In this document: positions 50,749 to 50,868 of the stretch, piece by piece
Layout: every line of letters starts with the position of its first letter
How positions within the stretch are numbered: the stretch's first letter is position 1
Assembly (NCBI GenBank): GCA_902776935.1
Contig: CACYRS010000017.1
Span: forward strand, 1-50,868
DNA length: 50,868 nt
DNA from: an uncultured Prevotellaceae bacterium
GTDB taxonomy: Bacteria; Bacteroidota; Bacteroidia; Bacteroidales; Bacteroidaceae
Reading direction: 5' to 3'
Made by a program: the position numbers and the translations under genes
The notes under the pieces: model-generated
Seen by the model: only the letters and a program-made list of their open reading frames with translations
What the model was told of the DNA's origin: nothing
Database searches by the model: none

Positions 50749-50868
50749 GTCATAAAGCCTACCTTCCGGTATCGTGCCTTGGTAGTACCATTATCCACGA
50801 ACTCGTCTATCTTCTCCACCAGATGGTCCTTCAACAATCGGTTGACCCTCATCTTTGCAGCGCCAATC
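50742..50868 (-). CDS. C-terminal 41 residues of an unidentified protein (partial)
   Basis: The minus strand reads …IGAAKMRVNRLLKDHLVEKI, continues DEFVDNGTTKARYRKV and ends GFMTQ, followed by TAA at 50742. The basic helix-like segment and the following 'K.RYRKVGF' pattern are compatible with the DNA-binding end of the primase/VirE-like proteins that often sit next to M15 or amidase genes in Bacteroidetes phage-derived units, but I cannot identify it from so little. Its frame is open to the window edge. Confidence 0.55.
   Translation of the reverse strand, partial: IGAAKMRVNRLLKDHLVEKIDEFVDNGTTKARYRKVGFMTQ

Noticed and set aside
1-50868. tRNA, rRNA, insertion sequences or integrases
   Set aside because: No cloverleaf, rRNA-like stretch, transposase or integrase motif was seen; intergenic gaps are mostly too short.

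Overview
The window looks like a chromosomal segment of a Bacteroidales bacterium, most probably Prevotellaceae (Prevotella or a close relative). This is an inference. The supports are the many promoters of the Bacteroidetes type (TAnnTTTG -7 box, TTTG-like -33 box), A-rich leaders with almost no Shine-Dalgarno sequences, and a family-typical gene set (GldH, PorT-like protein, RicT/PSP1-like protein, DUF2723 protein, GIN-domain lipoprotein). Most of it is ordinary core genome. No tRNA, rRNA or CRISPR array was seen. The only mobile-looking part is the right edge.

Layout. 1-2.2 kb: start of rplS with its leader, a 5'-nucleotidase split into two exported proteins, and a small 2[4Fe-4S] ferredoxin. 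2.4-3.1 kb: PorT-like outer-membrane protein. 3.1-8.8 kb (minus): five-gene MacAB/TolC-type efflux operon whose ATPase lacks the segment carrying the signature and Walker B motifs. 8.8-11.8 kb (minus): ABC-2 type exporter with its own GntR/YtrA-type regulator and a matching inverted repeat on the promoter. 12-16.4 kb (minus): a CpxP/Spy-like periplasmic protein, then an exported flavodoxin, adenine deaminase and a dicarboxylate-type symporter in one apparent operon. 16.4-20.2 kb: DUF1846 protein, NAD kinase, DJ-1 protein, IspD. 20.2-24.2 kb: RecG, an M23/LysM envelope peptidase and a stand-alone IMP cyclohydrolase domain of PurH. 24.2-29.9 kb: elongasome operon mreB-mreC-mreD-mrdA-rodA. 29.9-33.6 kb (minus): metF-holB-RicT/PSP1-gldH. 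33.6-37.3 kb: repeat-bearing non-coding stretch, LacI regulator, operator and a short promoter-terminator unit, GIN-domain lipoprotein, orphan histidine kinase. 37.4-50.2 kb (plus): RNA methyltransferase, S9 dipeptidyl peptidase, PurD, two small membrane proteins, DUF2723 probable O-mannosyltransferase, polysaccharide deacetylase, GH3 glycosidase. 50.2-50.9 kb (minus): frameshifted M15 peptidase and the tail of an unidentified protein, possibly the edge of a phage-derived unit.

The genes mainly serve the cell envelope (wall synthesis, wall hydrolysis, efflux, surface lipoproteins, glycosylation) plus purine and nucleotide metabolism. The observations most worth a second look are: the internally deleted efflux ATPase; short AT-rich dispersed repeats at gene junctions, one family of which encodes the hydrophobic core of two signal peptides; a near-consensus YtrA-type operator; an ECF-like promoter shared by two envelope genes; an orphan promoter-terminator unit that could make a roughly 90-nt RNA; and near-leaderless promoters in front of metF and the symporter gene.
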